Assembly: GCF_001957125.1 (NCBI RefSeq)
Contig: NZ_MPHJ01000001.1
Location: 826,882 to 890,881, forward strand
Source: Shewanella sp. UCD-KL12
GTDB taxonomy: Bacteria > Pseudomonadota > Gammaproteobacteria > Enterobacterales > Shewanellaceae
Length of the DNA stretch: 64,000 bases
Reading direction: 5' to 3'
Made by a program: the position numbers and the translations under genes. A model generated the notes under the pieces. It was not told the DNA's origin. It worked only from the letters and a program-made list of their open reading frames with translations, and made no database searches. Below are positions 43,120 through 51,990 of the stretch, one piece after another. The stretch's first letter is position 1. Each line of letters starts with the position of its first letter.

Positions 43120-43635
43120 ATGGATATATCTACGACTAGTACTGAATACAGCGAGCAGAACTTTACAAACCTTATCAATGCTGGAATTGTTAATGTGAAC
43201 AAAGCTGAAGTTGTCAAAAAATGTGACACTATAGCTAATGCAAAACAGTTCCTAGATAGTACATTTCCTCTCGCGACTGGCTCGCATAAAGATGTGCGTA
43301 GCTATGTGGTTTATTACCAGCAGTTGCTGATGTTTTTTGCAGACGGCACGCACACAGGTCTTAAGGACTCAGGTCAATTTGTTGCATTAAATGGTCATAA
43401 GAGTGAGCCTGAAGCTATCTTATTAAGAAACAATGGCACTCATGTCGAGCTAAGTTTTGACCGCTGTGGTGAGACGGGTAATAAAGATCAAGCTCATATT
43501 GAAGATATTAGAATTGAAGGCCACGAGTACTGGATCAGTTTGTTAAATATCGAACATAAACGCGATATTAAACGCTCACAAGAAGCGACGTTGTTCACAG
43601 CTAAAGATGGCGAGGATTATCTGTTAAAAGGGTAA
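43120..43635 (+). CDS. Free-standing homologue of the malate synthase G clasp domain, catalytic barrel absent
   Basis: A 171-residue protein. Residues ~38-130 follow the pattern of the alpha/beta clasp domain of malate synthase G (GlcB, about 723 residues): AKQFLDSTFPLATGSHKDV, then DGTHTGLKDSGQFVALNGH, then AILLRNNGTHVELSFDR and DQAHIEDIRIEG. The catalytic TIM-barrel residues of the enzyme (general-base Asp, metal-binding Glu and Asp, Arg) are outside this segment and absent, so it cannot be a malate synthase. The last ~40 residues diverge. Strong AGAGGATAAGG ribosome site. It is divergent from the XRE regulator, with its own terminator. Its role may be ligand sensing or partner binding in glyoxylate metabolism (inference). 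Confidence 0.72.
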   Translation: MDISTTSTEYSEQNFTNLINAGIVNVNKAEVVKKCDTIANAKQFLDSTFPLATGSHKDVRSYVVYYQQLLMFFADGTHTGLKDSGQFVALNGHKSEPEAILLRNNGTHVELSFDRCGETGNKDQAHIEDIRIEGHEYWISLLNIEHKRDIKRSQEATLFTAKDGEDYLLKG

Positions 43636-43648
43636 CAATCAAATATAA

Positions 43649-43684
43649 AAAAACGGGATAGGCAGTCATGTCTATCCCGTTTTT
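43649..43684. terminator. Bidirectional terminator
   Basis: A 13-bp perfect stem, AAAAACGGGATAG/CTATCCCGTTTTT, with a 10-nt loop, between the convergent clasp-like gene and the VF530 gene. Confidence 0.92.
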
Positions 43685-43701
43685 CTGTTTAATGGAGGAA
43701 A

Positions 43702-44079
43702 CTATTTTCCCCAAATGCTCGCATTTACCGGCTGGCCGTTTTCATCAATGTTTGAGCGAGTGTCAGAACCGACGCTTGTAGCCGGTTTAGATCTGTTACT
43801 GGCAGCACGCAAGCTTTTATCGCTAGCTTGATAATGATCATCTCTTGGCTTTCTTGCTGGCAATGGGAGTTTATTCATCTTTAGATAAAGGTATTCAACC
43901 TTTTCACGAGCCCAGAGTGTTTTGCGCAAAAATCGTAAGCTCGATTTAATACTAGGGTCATGATTAAAACAACGAATATCAATTCTTGCCCCAAGCTCTT
44001 CCCAGCCATAATGATCGACTAAATCTGTGAGTAGATCTTCTAACTTAATTCCGTGGAGGGGGTTGTTTGCTTGTGTCAT
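43702..44079 (-). CDS. VF530/DUF2132 family DNA-binding protein
   Basis: A 125-residue protein. Residues ~5-75 are the VF530 domain: [57 protein letters not shown] is the conserved core of the family, which has a SAP/VF530-type DNA-binding fold known from Vibrio fischeri. The C-terminal 50 residues are a polar, Ser/Arg/Lys-rich tail, longer than in minimal family members. Its role in the cell is not known. Convergent with the clasp-like gene. Confidence 0.9.
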   Translation of the reverse strand: MTQANNPLHGIKLEDLLTDLVDHYGWEELGARIDIRCFNHDPSIKSSLRFLRKTLWAREKVEYLYLKMNKLPLPARKPRDDHYQASDKSLRAASNRSKPATSVGSDTRSNIDENGQPVNASIWGK

Positions 44080-44164
44080 AAGTTCGTTGGCTTAGTTGAT
44101 AATAGATTAATTATATCATTTAAGCTGAAGGAAAGAACAGGTGCGCTTTGCTGCTGATAAGAAA

Positions 44165-44190
44165 AGAGGGCGCATGCGCCCTCTAAATAG
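44165..44190 (-). terminator. Rho-independent terminator after the subtilase gene
   Basis: A perfect 20-bp palindrome with arms AGAGGGCGCA/TGCGCCCTCT is followed on the minus strand by TTTTCTT. It starts 34 bp after the subtilase stop. Confidence 0.85.
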
Positions 44191-44217
44191 TGACTTTATA
44201 CCACTAGGTGATAAATT

Positions 44218-46632
44218 CTATTGGAATGTCAGCTCCCAGCTATTTATCGTACCAGTATCTCGTCTAGCACTATCTACTGCTTTTAAAATCCAATCGCCAG
44301 CAGACTCAACACCTGTCATGTCTACATTGTAACTTTGATTGATATCATCTGTGCCACTACCAGAGTTATCGTGCAAGATAGCGACCTGACCTGTAGGGCT
44401 GTGTAGCTCAACTTGCAGATCACCAATGTAGGTGTGGCTGATGTTAACACTGACCGTTACTGTGCCTGAGTCACCAGAGCGAGTTGCAGTAATTGGGCTG
44501 CTGATACCTGTTGAGTTATTATCAGGGATCGAGTAGCTGTTGGTGTTGCTGTAAGTTGCAGGCCCGCCTGTATTACCGCCACCGCCAGTAGATTCAGTGT
44601 AATTGGCGACTAAGCTCACGCCGCTAAATTCACTGTACCCTTGCAACATGACATAATAGGAACCCGATTGCGTATTACTGATAGGGCATGACTCATTATT
44701 GCCCCCTTTCCATGGACGGCAGTCATAGCTGCCAGTGGTAGGCGCAGCACCATATTGAACATACAGATCAGCATCTCCCGTTCCGCCACTCATGGTAAAG
44801 CTTAAATCTGTCGCATTAGCTGGCACTTCAAGTGAGAAATGTAACTCGTCATTTTTAGCGCCACTTAAGTTAGATTTAGCGACACCATTTTCAAGTACTG
44901 ACTCACCAGGGCCAGTTCCTGGATCGGTAGGACCATCACATGAAGCATCTAGGTATGTTTTGGCTGCTACCGCATCAACTAGGCCATAACCTGTTTGATT
45001 ATCGCGACCGGCAGTACCAAGATCTTCAGCTGTAGCGTGCAGCGCTGAACGAATTTGTGCTGCACTACAGTTTGTATGATAGCTCCATACTAAGGTTGCT
45101 ACGCCCGATACATGAGGGGTCGCCATAGATGTGCCGTTGTAATACTCATAATCTTCATTTGCAGTATTCGCGACGGTAACTGTTGAGCCGACTTGTGCTT
45201 GCAGCGCTTGGCCTGTTGCACGGTCAACCGATACAGACACCAAAGCTGCTTCGTTGTTTGTATCAACTAAGAATGGGTTTTGCAGGCCTGGCAGCTCAGT
45301 ATTACCGTAGACGATAACCGCGCTTGCTCCAGCAGAATTACATGCTTTAACTACATCAATCTCAGGGTAGCTTGCGCCTTGATTGCCCACACGTTCAACT
45401 AAACAGACCTTGCTGTTCATATCACCACAGTTAAATGAACTGCCCGATACTGAACACTCAGCCAATTCGCCAGTGACACTGCCATTTACAGGCGTGATCA
45501 CATGATTAGCACCTGATTTGATATAACGGTTATGAGGCACCACTCCGTTATCAAAATAAGATTGACCGCCAATTGTGATGTTTGCTAAACGGCCTTCACC
45601 TAATGTCACGGTTGATAAAATCGCTTCACCTGGACCCGAAATTTCAACCTGATTAGTATATTGTGAAAAAGCGGCATGATCTTTATTACTATCGACTGCG
45701 GCTACTGACATCACAGCATCATAGGATGCAGGATAGCTATGGGTGCTATCCCCTGCATTACCAGCAGCGGCAATTAGCAGCACACCATTACTTTCATGAG
45801 CATTCATGGCATTTTTTTCAGTGGTGCTCGAGCTGCTTCCACCGAGTGACATAGTGACGACATTAGCGCCATTGTTAACACAAGTATCGACTGCAGAGAC
45901 TAATGAAGAGGAGTAGCCCCAGCCTGCTTCATTAAATACTTTAACCACGTGGATATTAGCCGTTTGGTTTGGCATTACACCCACTACACCAGAATTATTA
46001 GCAATTGCGGCGATAGTACCTGCAACATGGGTACCGTGGGCGTTATTATTACCAGGTTCAAACCAGTTACCTGTGCCTGAATCGTTGGTGCCAGTTACGT
46101 TATTACCACTCAAATCGCCATGTGAGCGATCGTAACCTGAATCAATAATACAGATGGTACGGTTACCGGCCATTGAATCACTTATGCTTGTAGCGCCGAC
46201 GTAGGTTTGCCCCCAAGGTGTTGTTTCACTTAGAAAGTGTCTCTGAACATCCTCTTCGACATAAGCAACATCGCTGCGAAGGCGCAGCGCCTTAATGCTA
46301 TTAGTATCCAATTTTGCACTATAGCTATTACTGCTTCCAATTCGTTTCATCTCTTTAGCTGAAACGCTATTGAGTGCTCTTAATTGAGAGAACACCTCAT
46401 TGGTTCTAGGCTCATAACTCATCGAACTCAATTCATCCGATGAAGATTGGATACTCATATCTGCTTGTGGATTCTTGAATTTAACGATATATCGCTTAGG
46501 GAGTGGAGAGGTGTTTTTGATATCTGATTGAAGCTCCGGGGTAAAAGTCGGTGCAGCTTGCACATTAGCTGAAATGGCGATAGCCAAGGCAGATAAGCTG
46601 AGTGCAACAGATGTTGTTTTGCTTATTGTCAT
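44218..46632 (-). CDS. Secreted subtilisin-like serine protease (S8) with PA, PPC and P domains
   Basis: An 804-residue exported protease. Signal peptide (cleavage near NVQAAPT, residue 26-28), an inhibitor_I9-like propeptide (~45-130, RYIVKFKNP to VAYVEEDV) and the S8 domain with catalytic Asp164 (IIDSGYD), His199 (NNNAHGTHVAGT) and Ser502 (NGTSMATPHVSG). A PA domain is inserted at ~345-490. After the catalytic domain come a PPC pre-peptidase domain (~580-675), a Gly-rich linker and a C-terminal P-type (proprotein convertase) domain (~695-804). It should digest extracellular protein and lose its end domains on maturation. Monocistronic. Confidence 0.95.
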   Translation of the reverse strand: MTISKTTSVALSLSALAIAISANVQAAPTFTPELQSDIKNTSPLPKRYIVKFKNPQADMSIQSSSDELSSMSYEPRTNEVFSQLRALNSVSAKEMKRIGSSNSYSAKLDTNSIKALRLRSDVAYVEEDVQRHFLSETTPWGQTYVGATSISDSMAGNRTICIIDSGYDRSHGDLSGNNVTGTNDSGTGNWFEPGNNNAHGTHVAGTIAAIANNSGVVGVMPNQTANIHVVKVFNEAGWGYSSSLVSAVDTCVNNGANVVTMSLGGSSSSTTEKNAMNAHESNGVLLIAAAGNAGDSTHSYPASYDAVMSVAAVDSNKDHAAFSQYTNQVEISGPGEAILSTVTLGEGRLANITIGGQSYFDNGVVPHNRYIKSGANHVITPVNGSVTGELAECSVSGSSFNCGDMNSKVCLVERVGNQGASYPEIDVVKACNSAGASAVIVYGNTELPGLQNPFLVDTNNEAALVSVSVDRATGQALQAQVGSTVTVANTANEDYEYYNGTSMATPHVSGVATLVWSYHTNCSAAQIRSALHATAEDLGTAGRDNQTGYGLVDAVAAKTYLDASCDGPTDPGTGPGESVLENGVAKSNLSGAKNDELHFSLEVPANATDLSFTMSGGTGDADLYVQYGAAPTTGSYDCRPWKGGNNESCPISNTQSGSYYVMLQGYSEFSGVSLVANYTESTGGGGNTGGPATYSNTNSYSIPDNNSTGISSPITATRSGDSGTVTVSVNISHTYIGDLQVELHSPTGQVAILHDNSGSGTDDINQSYNVDMTGVESAGDWILKAVDSARRDTGTINSWELTFQ

Positions 46633-47190
46633 AATTGTCTTCCATGTTAATTAGCATTAATCATTATTATTAGATGGCTTTTTAGTTGAAACTAAAAAAT
46701 ACCGGTTACTCGATAGCGAATGTATCTAGTTGTGGGACGCGTGTAAAATTAATGTTAACAAGTGTGTCTATTTGTATCTTAGGTGGGTAAGGAAAACTTT
46801 ACTGAATAATTATTGCGTTTAAAACCCATAAAAAATCAATAAAAAGCAGGGGACTTGGCATCGCTATGCGAAATAGCAATAGCTCACCACTCTTTGTATG
46901 CAATATACTTTTTGGGTTTTTAAAAGTTGATTATGACGTTTTTGTTGTAAGTTATTGAATAACATGACTAACAGTGCCCGCACTTTTGGTTATAGCATAT
47001 ACCCAAAAGGAATATAAATAGTGAGATTGATAAGGGATTGGCGATAATATTTATTATGTCTAGTGGGTTAAATGCTGTAATTTTGTATGAGCTTGAAGGA
47101 GTTATGGCTTACCAAACGGGTAAATAGCAAGTCCACACAGTGGAGAACCATGAAGGCTTAGCGATGAAGGCTGGCAGCGAGGGTTAAGTC

Positions 47191-47280
47191 ATGGATTTTG
47201 CTCAATCAAGCTTATGGAGTGAAATTAAGCTCGATAACTCGGCTGGTACGTTTAACCGAGTTATCTTTCATGCTAAATGA
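47191..47280 (+). CDS. Possible 29-residue small ORF
   Basis: ATG with a GAGGG site 8 bases upstream. The product starts MDFAQSSLWSEIK and ends VIFHAK. There is no homology I recognise and no membrane segment, and the frame overlaps a stem-loop at 47233-47265. It may be a chance frame. Confidence 0.15.
   Translation: MDFAQSSLWSEIKLDNSAGTFNRVIFHAK
47233..47265 (-). terminator. Stem-loop after the rhodanese gene
   Basis: Perfect arms GATAACTCGG/CCGAGTTATC (10 bp, 13-nt loop), 22 bp beyond the rhodanese stop on the minus strand, with no T-run. Confidence 0.45.
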
Positions 47281-47287
47281 GTAGCAC

Positions 47288-47689
47288 TTATTTGGCTTGC
47301 TTGAACTGACTTAAGGTTTGAAAGCCGCCGCCATTATAGCTGTTAGTATATCCTTCAGAGACTAAGGCATCGAAAGCGATACCGCTACGTCTGCCACTAC
47401 GGCAATAGAGGACCACAGATGTATCTGCAGCGATCGCTCGTTTTTTAAATTCAGTTGCTATCTCTTCAAAAGGAATATTGATGGCGTTTTTCAAATGACC
47501 TGCTGCAAACTCTTCAGCCGTTCTTACATCGACGACCATAGCGCCTGCATCTATTTTATCCCAAGCAACTTTCGCATCTTTATCTGCAGCAAAAGCGAAT
47601 TGAGTCATCAGTAGACTCAATATTGCGAAGATAACCATATAGCTTTGATGTTGGATGCTCTTTCGGACGACATTTATCTGATTGTTCAC
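47288..47689 (-). CDS. Periplasmic rhodanese-like protein
   Basis: A 133-residue protein with a signal peptide (MVIFAILSLLMTQFAFAA) and a single rhodanese domain. VVDVRTAEEFAAGHLKNAINIPFEEI is the CH2A-like motif, and the active loop CRSGRRSG carries the persulfide-forming Cys (about residue 96). It probably transfers sulfane sulfur or reduces thiols in the periplasm, similar in size to PspE. The acceptor is unknown. Monocistronic. Confidence 0.92.
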   Translation of the reverse strand: MNNQINVVRKSIQHQSYMVIFAILSLLMTQFAFAADKDAKVAWDKIDAGAMVVDVRTAEEFAAGHLKNAINIPFEEIATEFKKRAIAADTSVVLYCRSGRRSGIAFDALVSEGYTNSYNGGGFQTLSQFKQAK

Positions 47690-47864
47690 AGTTATTTCCT
47701 TTATTTATAATCGTGCTCTTTTTAGTTTGTATTAATCAGTATAACGTTCGGGCCGCGTTGGGTAAATGTGGGAACGGCTTCAAGTGCTTGAGGTTGAGCC
47801 AAAGCGAGCTCACCCATTTTACAAAGTGACTCATAGCGCCATATTCTTTGAGACAGACTTTGAC

Positions 47865-48581
47865 TTAATCTTTGAGGTAATAGGTTAGTGTAGAAACGAC
47901 CCGCACGCGTTTGATATACGGCGTGTTGCTGTCTCTATCAGAGATGCTGAACTGTCCTTGAGATGCATTTTTTATCTTGCCAAGCACTGAATCTGAATCT
48001 TGGGCAAATTTATCGGCTATCTGCCTAGCATTAGTGGTTGCTGCTTGTACCATATCCGGTTTTACAGCGTTGAGTTCAGTAAATAGAAACTCTGTTCGGC
48101 TGTTGTAATCTTGACTAGAAATAGCAATGCCTTCTTTAGCGAGTTCAAGCATATTTTTGCGGCTGCCTAATAACAGATCGACTCGCTTTGTATAGATTGA
48201 GATGGTGACTTTGGCTGCATAGCGATACTTCACATTAGGGTCCACATAACCCTGAGCCTGTCTATCTTCGATTGAGGGAAGTGAACTTGATATTTCATCT
48301 TGGGTGAAGCCTTGTTTGAGTAAGAAGGAAACCACCTTATCTGTTTGCTCTTGTACTGTTTGGTATAAGGTAGACAGATCGTTATCTAACTCGGTAAATC
48401 GAATTGGCCAAATAGCGATATTAGCTTTAACCTCTTGCTCTGCTAAGCCCTTCACGGTAACGGTTCTTTCCATTGACTTCATTTCAATGAGGCTACTTCC
48501 TAAGCTGTAGCCCAACAGCACTAAGCCAAGGCAGAGTAGAGCCCCTAAAGTAAATGCACTTGTCAGGTTGTTTTTAGTCAT
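47865..48581 (-). CDS. SIMPL (DUF541) domain protein with N-terminal membrane anchor
   Basis: A 238-residue protein. One membrane segment near the N-terminus (LGALLCLGLVLLGYSLGSSL) puts the remainder in the periplasm. The SIMPL domain covers ~40-236: RTVTVKGLAEQEVKANIAIWPIRF at the start, LKQGFTQDEISSSLPSIEDRQ, and a C-terminal ARQIADKFAQDSDSVLGKIKNASQGQFSI region, then strand VVSTLTYYL. Bacterial SIMPL proteins are linked to oxidative or envelope stress, but the biochemical role is not known. It stands alone. Confidence 0.88.
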   Translation of the reverse strand: MTKNNLTSAFTLGALLCLGLVLLGYSLGSSLIEMKSMERTVTVKGLAEQEVKANIAIWPIRFTELDNDLSTLYQTVQEQTDKVVSFLLKQGFTQDEISSSLPSIEDRQAQGYVDPNVKYRYAAKVTISIYTKRVDLLLGSRKNMLELAKEGIAISSQDYNSRTEFLFTELNAVKPDMVQAATTNARQIADKFAQDSDSVLGKIKNASQGQFSISDRDSNTPYIKRVRVVSTLTYYLKD

Positions 48582-48694
48582 AGTAATACGGCGCCAGAGG
48601 GAAGTTTGAATAATCAGTATAGATTTGTTTTGTTATTGAAATCTAGTGAAGAAATCTTAATTGTCTCTAGTGTAGAGGTTTTGTTTGAACATAA

Positions 48695-48718
48695 AAAAGC
48701 CGCACGAGTGCGGCTTTT
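48695..48718 (-). terminator. Terminator after fadL
   Basis: Stem AAAAGCCGCA/TGCGGCTTTT with a 4-nt loop, followed on the minus strand by TT and AT-rich DNA. It starts about 22 bp after the fadL stop. Confidence 0.88.
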
Positions 48719-48740
48719 CATTGACTAGCTACAAGTTAGT

Positions 48741-50033
48741 TTAGAACTTGTAGTTATACTGCATAGAGTAGTATGTCGCGTCAGAGCGAGTTGTTGCATG
48801 AATATCACCAACAATTGCACTGTTTTCAATCAGAGAAACATCTTCACCACGTACAAATGCGATACCGAAGTCTAGGCTAGTCTGCTTAGATAGGTTGTAT
48901 GTTGCACCCGCTGTATACCAATTACGGTTTGAATCTGGGATTGAGATAGAGCTGATTTCACCAACTACACCTTGGTCATGCATGTAACCTGCACGCAGTG
49001 TCCAGCTGTCATTAAGGGTATATGTACCACCTACACTGAATAACCATGAGTCATCCCATGCATAAGTTTTTAAACTTGCTTCAGGTGCAACAGGCTGACC
49101 ACCAATCGTTCCATCGTGAACTGTTATCTCGTGGAAATCACCCCATGTTGTTAGCTGAGCTGTGTAGTGAACAGCAAACTTCTCTGTTAGCTGATGAAAA
49201 CCAGCAACTTGGAAGATATCAGGCATAGGGATGTTGATTTCGTCAAACATGATTGGCCCTGCAACAGGATCTGTCATGCTGATATCGCCAGTTGCGTTGA
49301 AATCAGGGCTGAAGCGGTAGCTAGCACCAATACGGTGGTCTGAGTTTATCTCGTAAACAGCGCCAACAATTCCGCCAAAAGCTACGCCATCAGCATCAAC
49401 ATCGACTAGATCCATGTGTACTGGATCGCCACCTTGTGGGTTAGGTACAGCGCCACCACGTGTCAGAACGCCTGAACCGTAAATGACATCTACACCAGCA
49501 CCAACACTGAAGTGATCATTGAAACGGTATGATGCACTGAGGTTGAAGTTGATGGTAGTTACTTCTGTTTTACCAAGAAGGTCGATAGGAGCAGGTATTG
49601 TGCCACCACCTAGGATGTTGTTTGATAGCTCAGTAGTATCAGTACCTGTACCGAAGTTACTGAACATAGCCACACCGTAAGCAAACTTATCGTTTACTGG
49701 GCTAACGTAATAAAAATTAGGAATGATCTTAGCTTCTGCTGCGTCATCAACATTTCCATAATGAAGTGGTGAACCACCCAGTGATACATCACTTACCTGA
49801 ACTTCTACATCAGCGTAAGTAAGACCCATAGAAAGCTGCTTTTCATCGAAAAGTGCCATAGCAGCTGGGTTGCGTGAAAGCACTGATGCATTATCAGCAA
49901 TCACTGCGTCACCAGAAAATGCACGGCCAATACCTGTTGCTGATTGACTGTTTAATTGAAAACCTGCTGCTATTGCTTGTGAACTTGCAAGCGTAACGGC
50001 GACAGCTAATAAAGTCTTGTTGAAGTTATTCAT
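48741..50033 (-). CDS. fadL: Long-chain fatty acid outer-membrane transporter (FadL family)
   Basis: 430 residues from ATG 50033, which gives a proper signal peptide (MNNFNKTLLAVAVTLASSQAIAA). The upstream frame to 50159 is non-coding, since it would bury the signal peptide. The mature N-terminus GFQLNSQSATGIGRAFSGDAVIADNASVLSRNPAAM is the FadL hatch domain with the conserved NPA motif. A 14-strand barrel follows, ending YSMQYNYKF with C-terminal Phe. It takes up long-chain fatty acids from outside. FadR-like sites lie upstream and fadI-fadJ occur 10 kb away in the same window. Confidence 0.93.
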   Translation of the reverse strand: MNNFNKTLLAVAVTLASSQAIAAGFQLNSQSATGIGRAFSGDAVIADNASVLSRNPAAMALFDEKQLSMGLTYADVEVQVSDVSLGGSPLHYGNVDDAAEAKIIPNFYYVSPVNDKFAYGVAMFSNFGTGTDTTELSNNILGGGTIPAPIDLLGKTEVTTINFNLSASYRFNDHFSVGAGVDVIYGSGVLTRGGAVPNPQGGDPVHMDLVDVDADGVAFGGIVGAVYEINSDHRIGASYRFSPDFNATGDISMTDPVAGPIMFDEINIPMPDIFQVAGFHQLTEKFAVHYTAQLTTWGDFHEITVHDGTIGGQPVAPEASLKTYAWDDSWLFSVGGTYTLNDSWTLRAGYMHDQGVVGEISSISIPDSNRNWYTAGATYNLSKQTSLDFGIAFVRGEDVSLIENSAIVGDIHATTRSDATYYSMQYNYKF

Positions 50034-50113
50034 TATTATCATCTCTGTAATGTTTAATTCGGCTATTTCGAGTAAAGCTTTTGTCTGCTTTTTTGGAACT
50101 CGATGCCTTTTAT

Positions 50114-50130
50114 ACTTGTTAGACCAGTGC
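50114..50130 (-). promoter_or_regulatory. Second, weaker FadR-like site before fadL
   Basis: On the minus strand GCACTGGTCTAACAAGT keeps the CTGGTC core and the AC of the FadR consensus, but its right half is poor (about 10 of 15 compared positions). Confidence 0.35.
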
Positions 50131-50154
50131 ATAGTAGGGATGCTAACTCTCGCC

Positions 50155-50171
50155 AACAACTCCGACCAGAT
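50155..50171 (-). promoter_or_regulatory. FadR-like operator before fadL
   Basis: On the minus strand ATCTGGTCGGAGTTGTT matches the FadR consensus AGCTGGTCCGACCTGTT at 13 of 17 positions, including CTGGTC and TGTT. It lies 122-138 bp before the fadL start. Confidence 0.6.
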
Positions 50172-50340
50172 CGGATTTGCAGTTGCATTTTTGTTAATTA
50201 AATCAGCTTGAAATCACTTAGAGATGATGCTGTTTTTGAACCTTAAGCTAGAGCACCTATCTGTAGGCTGCTTAAGGATTTTCTAAGATTTGAATTTAGG
50301 TTATGAGCTTGTAAATGGTGAGGTTGAAAATAACTTAAAA

Positions 50341-50371
50341 AAATAGCGTACAAGTGTACGCTATTTTTGTT
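50341..50371. terminator. Terminator after putP
   Basis: A 12-bp stem AAATAGCGTACA/TGTACGCTATTT with a 2-nt gap in DNA (a tetraloop in RNA), with A- and T-runs on both sides. It ends the minus-strand putP transcript 37 bp after its stop. Confidence 0.9.
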
Positions 50372-50402
50372 TTTGATGGCTGCTAGGGCCTATTTTTACT
50401 GA

Positions 50403-51854
50403 TTAAAGTTTTGAAGTAAATACTCTAAACTGCTCAGTAACCTTATCAGAAGGTGCTGATAATTTGCTAACAATTACACCCGTTATTGTCGCAAAGACAA
50501 AGCCTGGTAAGATCTCATAGAGGTCAAAAATACCACCAGAAAGTTGTTTCCATATGACAACGGTGAGGGCACCAACAATAATGGTTGCTACTGCGCCGTT
50601 ACGGCTATAAGCACTCCAGAAAAGTGACAGAAGCACTACAGGTCCAAATGCTGCACCAAAACCTGCCCACGCATAACTGACTAAGCCAAGTACACTACTT
50701 TCAGGGTTGAGTGCGACAATGCCGGCAACGATAGCAATAGCGAGCACACCGATACGGCCGACAAGCATGAGTTCTTTACTGTCAGCTTGTGGGCGAAGCC
50801 ACTTCTTGTAGAAATCTTCAGTGATCACACTCGAGCACACTAGCAGTTGAGAATCGATAGTACTCATAATTGCAGATAGTATAGCTGCGATAAGTAATCC
50901 GCCTATCCATGGATTAAATGCCGCATGAGCTAAGTGAATAAATACGGTTTCAGGATTTTCTAATGGATTATTAGCAAAGTACAAGCTACCTGCAATCCCT
51001 GTTGCAAGTGCGCCGACTAAAGCAACAAGCATCCAGCTCATGGCAATACGACGTGATAGAGGAATATCTTTAGCGCTTTCTATAGCCATAAAGCGGGATA
51101 GAATATGTGGCTGACCAAAATAGCCAAGTCCCCAAGCTAAGAGTGAGATTAAACCGATAAAGGTGGTACTTTCACTGAACATTGAGAGCATTGCTGGGTC
51201 AATGTTATCCAGGCCGTTTTGTGTCTCTGGTTGGCTAAAGATAGCAACAGGTACAATAAGCAAGGCTACTAACATTAAGCAACCTTGAAAGAAGTCAGTC
51301 CAGCTTACTGCAAAGAAACCACCTACAAAGGTGTACGCAACAATAATTGTTGAACCAATCAATAGGGCTAAGGTGTAATCTAGACCGAACACTTTCTCAA
51401 ACAAGATAGCACCGCCGACCATGCCCGAAGAGGCGTAGAAGGTGAAGAAGATTAAGATGGTTACCGCTGAGACGAGCTTAAGGATCCCTTTATTATCTTC
51501 GAAACGTTTTTCGAAAAAGTCGGGTAGGGTCAGTGCGTTATCAGTGAACTCGGTATAGATACGTAAGCGTTTAGCAACAAAGAGCCAGTTTAGCCAAGCA
51601 CCGAATACTAATCCTATGCCGATCCAAGCTTCTCCAAGCCCCCCTAAGTATACTGCACCGGGTAAGCCCAGTAGTAGCCAGCCTGACATGTCTGATGCGC
51701 CAACACTGAGTGCGGTAACCGCAGGACCCATACCTCTACCACCGAGTATGTAGTCATCAACAGAGTCAGTTGCTTTATATGCCCAAAGTCCTATGCCCAT
51801 CATCAGGGATAGATAGCCGATGAAAGTAATTAATATCGGTAATTCAATGCTCAT
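50403..51854 (-). CDS. putP: Sodium/proline symporter (PutP)
   Basis: A 483-residue inner-membrane transporter of the sodium:solute symporter family with about 13 helices. Diagnostic pieces are ITFIGYLSLMMGIGLWAYKATDSVDDYILGGRGMGPAVTALSVGASDMSGWLLLGLPGAVY at the N-terminus, GGFFAVSWTDFFQGCLML, LAWGLGYFGQPHILSRFMAI and AAILSAIMSTIDSQLLVCSSVITEDFY (Na+ site residues), and the WAGFGAAFGPV core. It imports proline with sodium. No putA gene lies next to it here. Gap of 136 bp to the anti-sigma gene with a 12-bp stem-loop. Confidence 0.95.
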   Translation of the reverse strand: MSIELPILITFIGYLSLMMGIGLWAYKATDSVDDYILGGRGMGPAVTALSVGASDMSGWLLLGLPGAVYLGGLGEAWIGIGLVFGAWLNWLFVAKRLRIYTEFTDNALTLPDFFEKRFEDNKGILKLVSAVTILIFFTFYASSGMVGGAILFEKVFGLDYTLALLIGSTIIVAYTFVGGFFAVSWTDFFQGCLMLVALLIVPVAIFSQPETQNGLDNIDPAMLSMFSESTTFIGLISLLAWGLGYFGQPHILSRFMAIESAKDIPLSRRIAMSWMLVALVGALATGIAGSLYFANNPLENPETVFIHLAHAAFNPWIGGLLIAAILSAIMSTIDSQLLVCSSVITEDFYKKWLRPQADSKELMLVGRIGVLAIAIVAGIVALNPESSVLGLVSYAWAGFGAAFGPVVLLSLFWSAYSRNGAVATIIVGALTVVIWKQLSGGIFDLYEILPGFVFATITGVIVSKLSAPSDKVTEQFRVFTSKL

Positions 51855-51951
51855 GCCTTCGCCATTCTTTTTTTATTTTAAAATGTGTGCGACATGCTAG
51901 CAGATGTTTGATGTGTAGCCCAATCTAGATTGGAAATGTGAGTCTGATCGG

Positions 51952-51980
51952 TCCTGTGGTGAAGTGATTTCACCACAGGA
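51952..51980 (-). terminator. Perfect stem-loop after the anti-sigma gene
   Basis: Arms TCCTGTGGTGAA/TTCACCACAGGA (12 bp, 5-nt loop), 10 bp beyond the anti-sigma stop on the minus strand, with no T-run. Confidence 0.55.
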
Positions 51981-51990
51981 TGTTATGCAG

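Larger units (their letters stand above)
46633..47287. other. 655-bp intergenic region between the subtilase and rhodanese genes
   Basis: The subtilase promoter lies at its left end. I see no tRNA, transposon or conserved gene. It holds one 29-codon frame (47191-47280) with a weak ribosome site, a 7-codon frame after GAAGGAG (47104-47127) and a 10-bp stem-loop (47233-47265). Confidence 0.5.

Noticed and set aside
43120..43635. Annotation of this gene as malate synthase
   Set aside because: Only the non-catalytic clasp pattern is present; the barrel and catalytic residues are missing, so enzymatic activity cannot be claimed.
50034..50159. 42-residue N-terminal extension of FadL
   Set aside because: It would precede a perfect signal peptide that starts at ATG 50033, and it overlaps the promoter and FadR-like sites.
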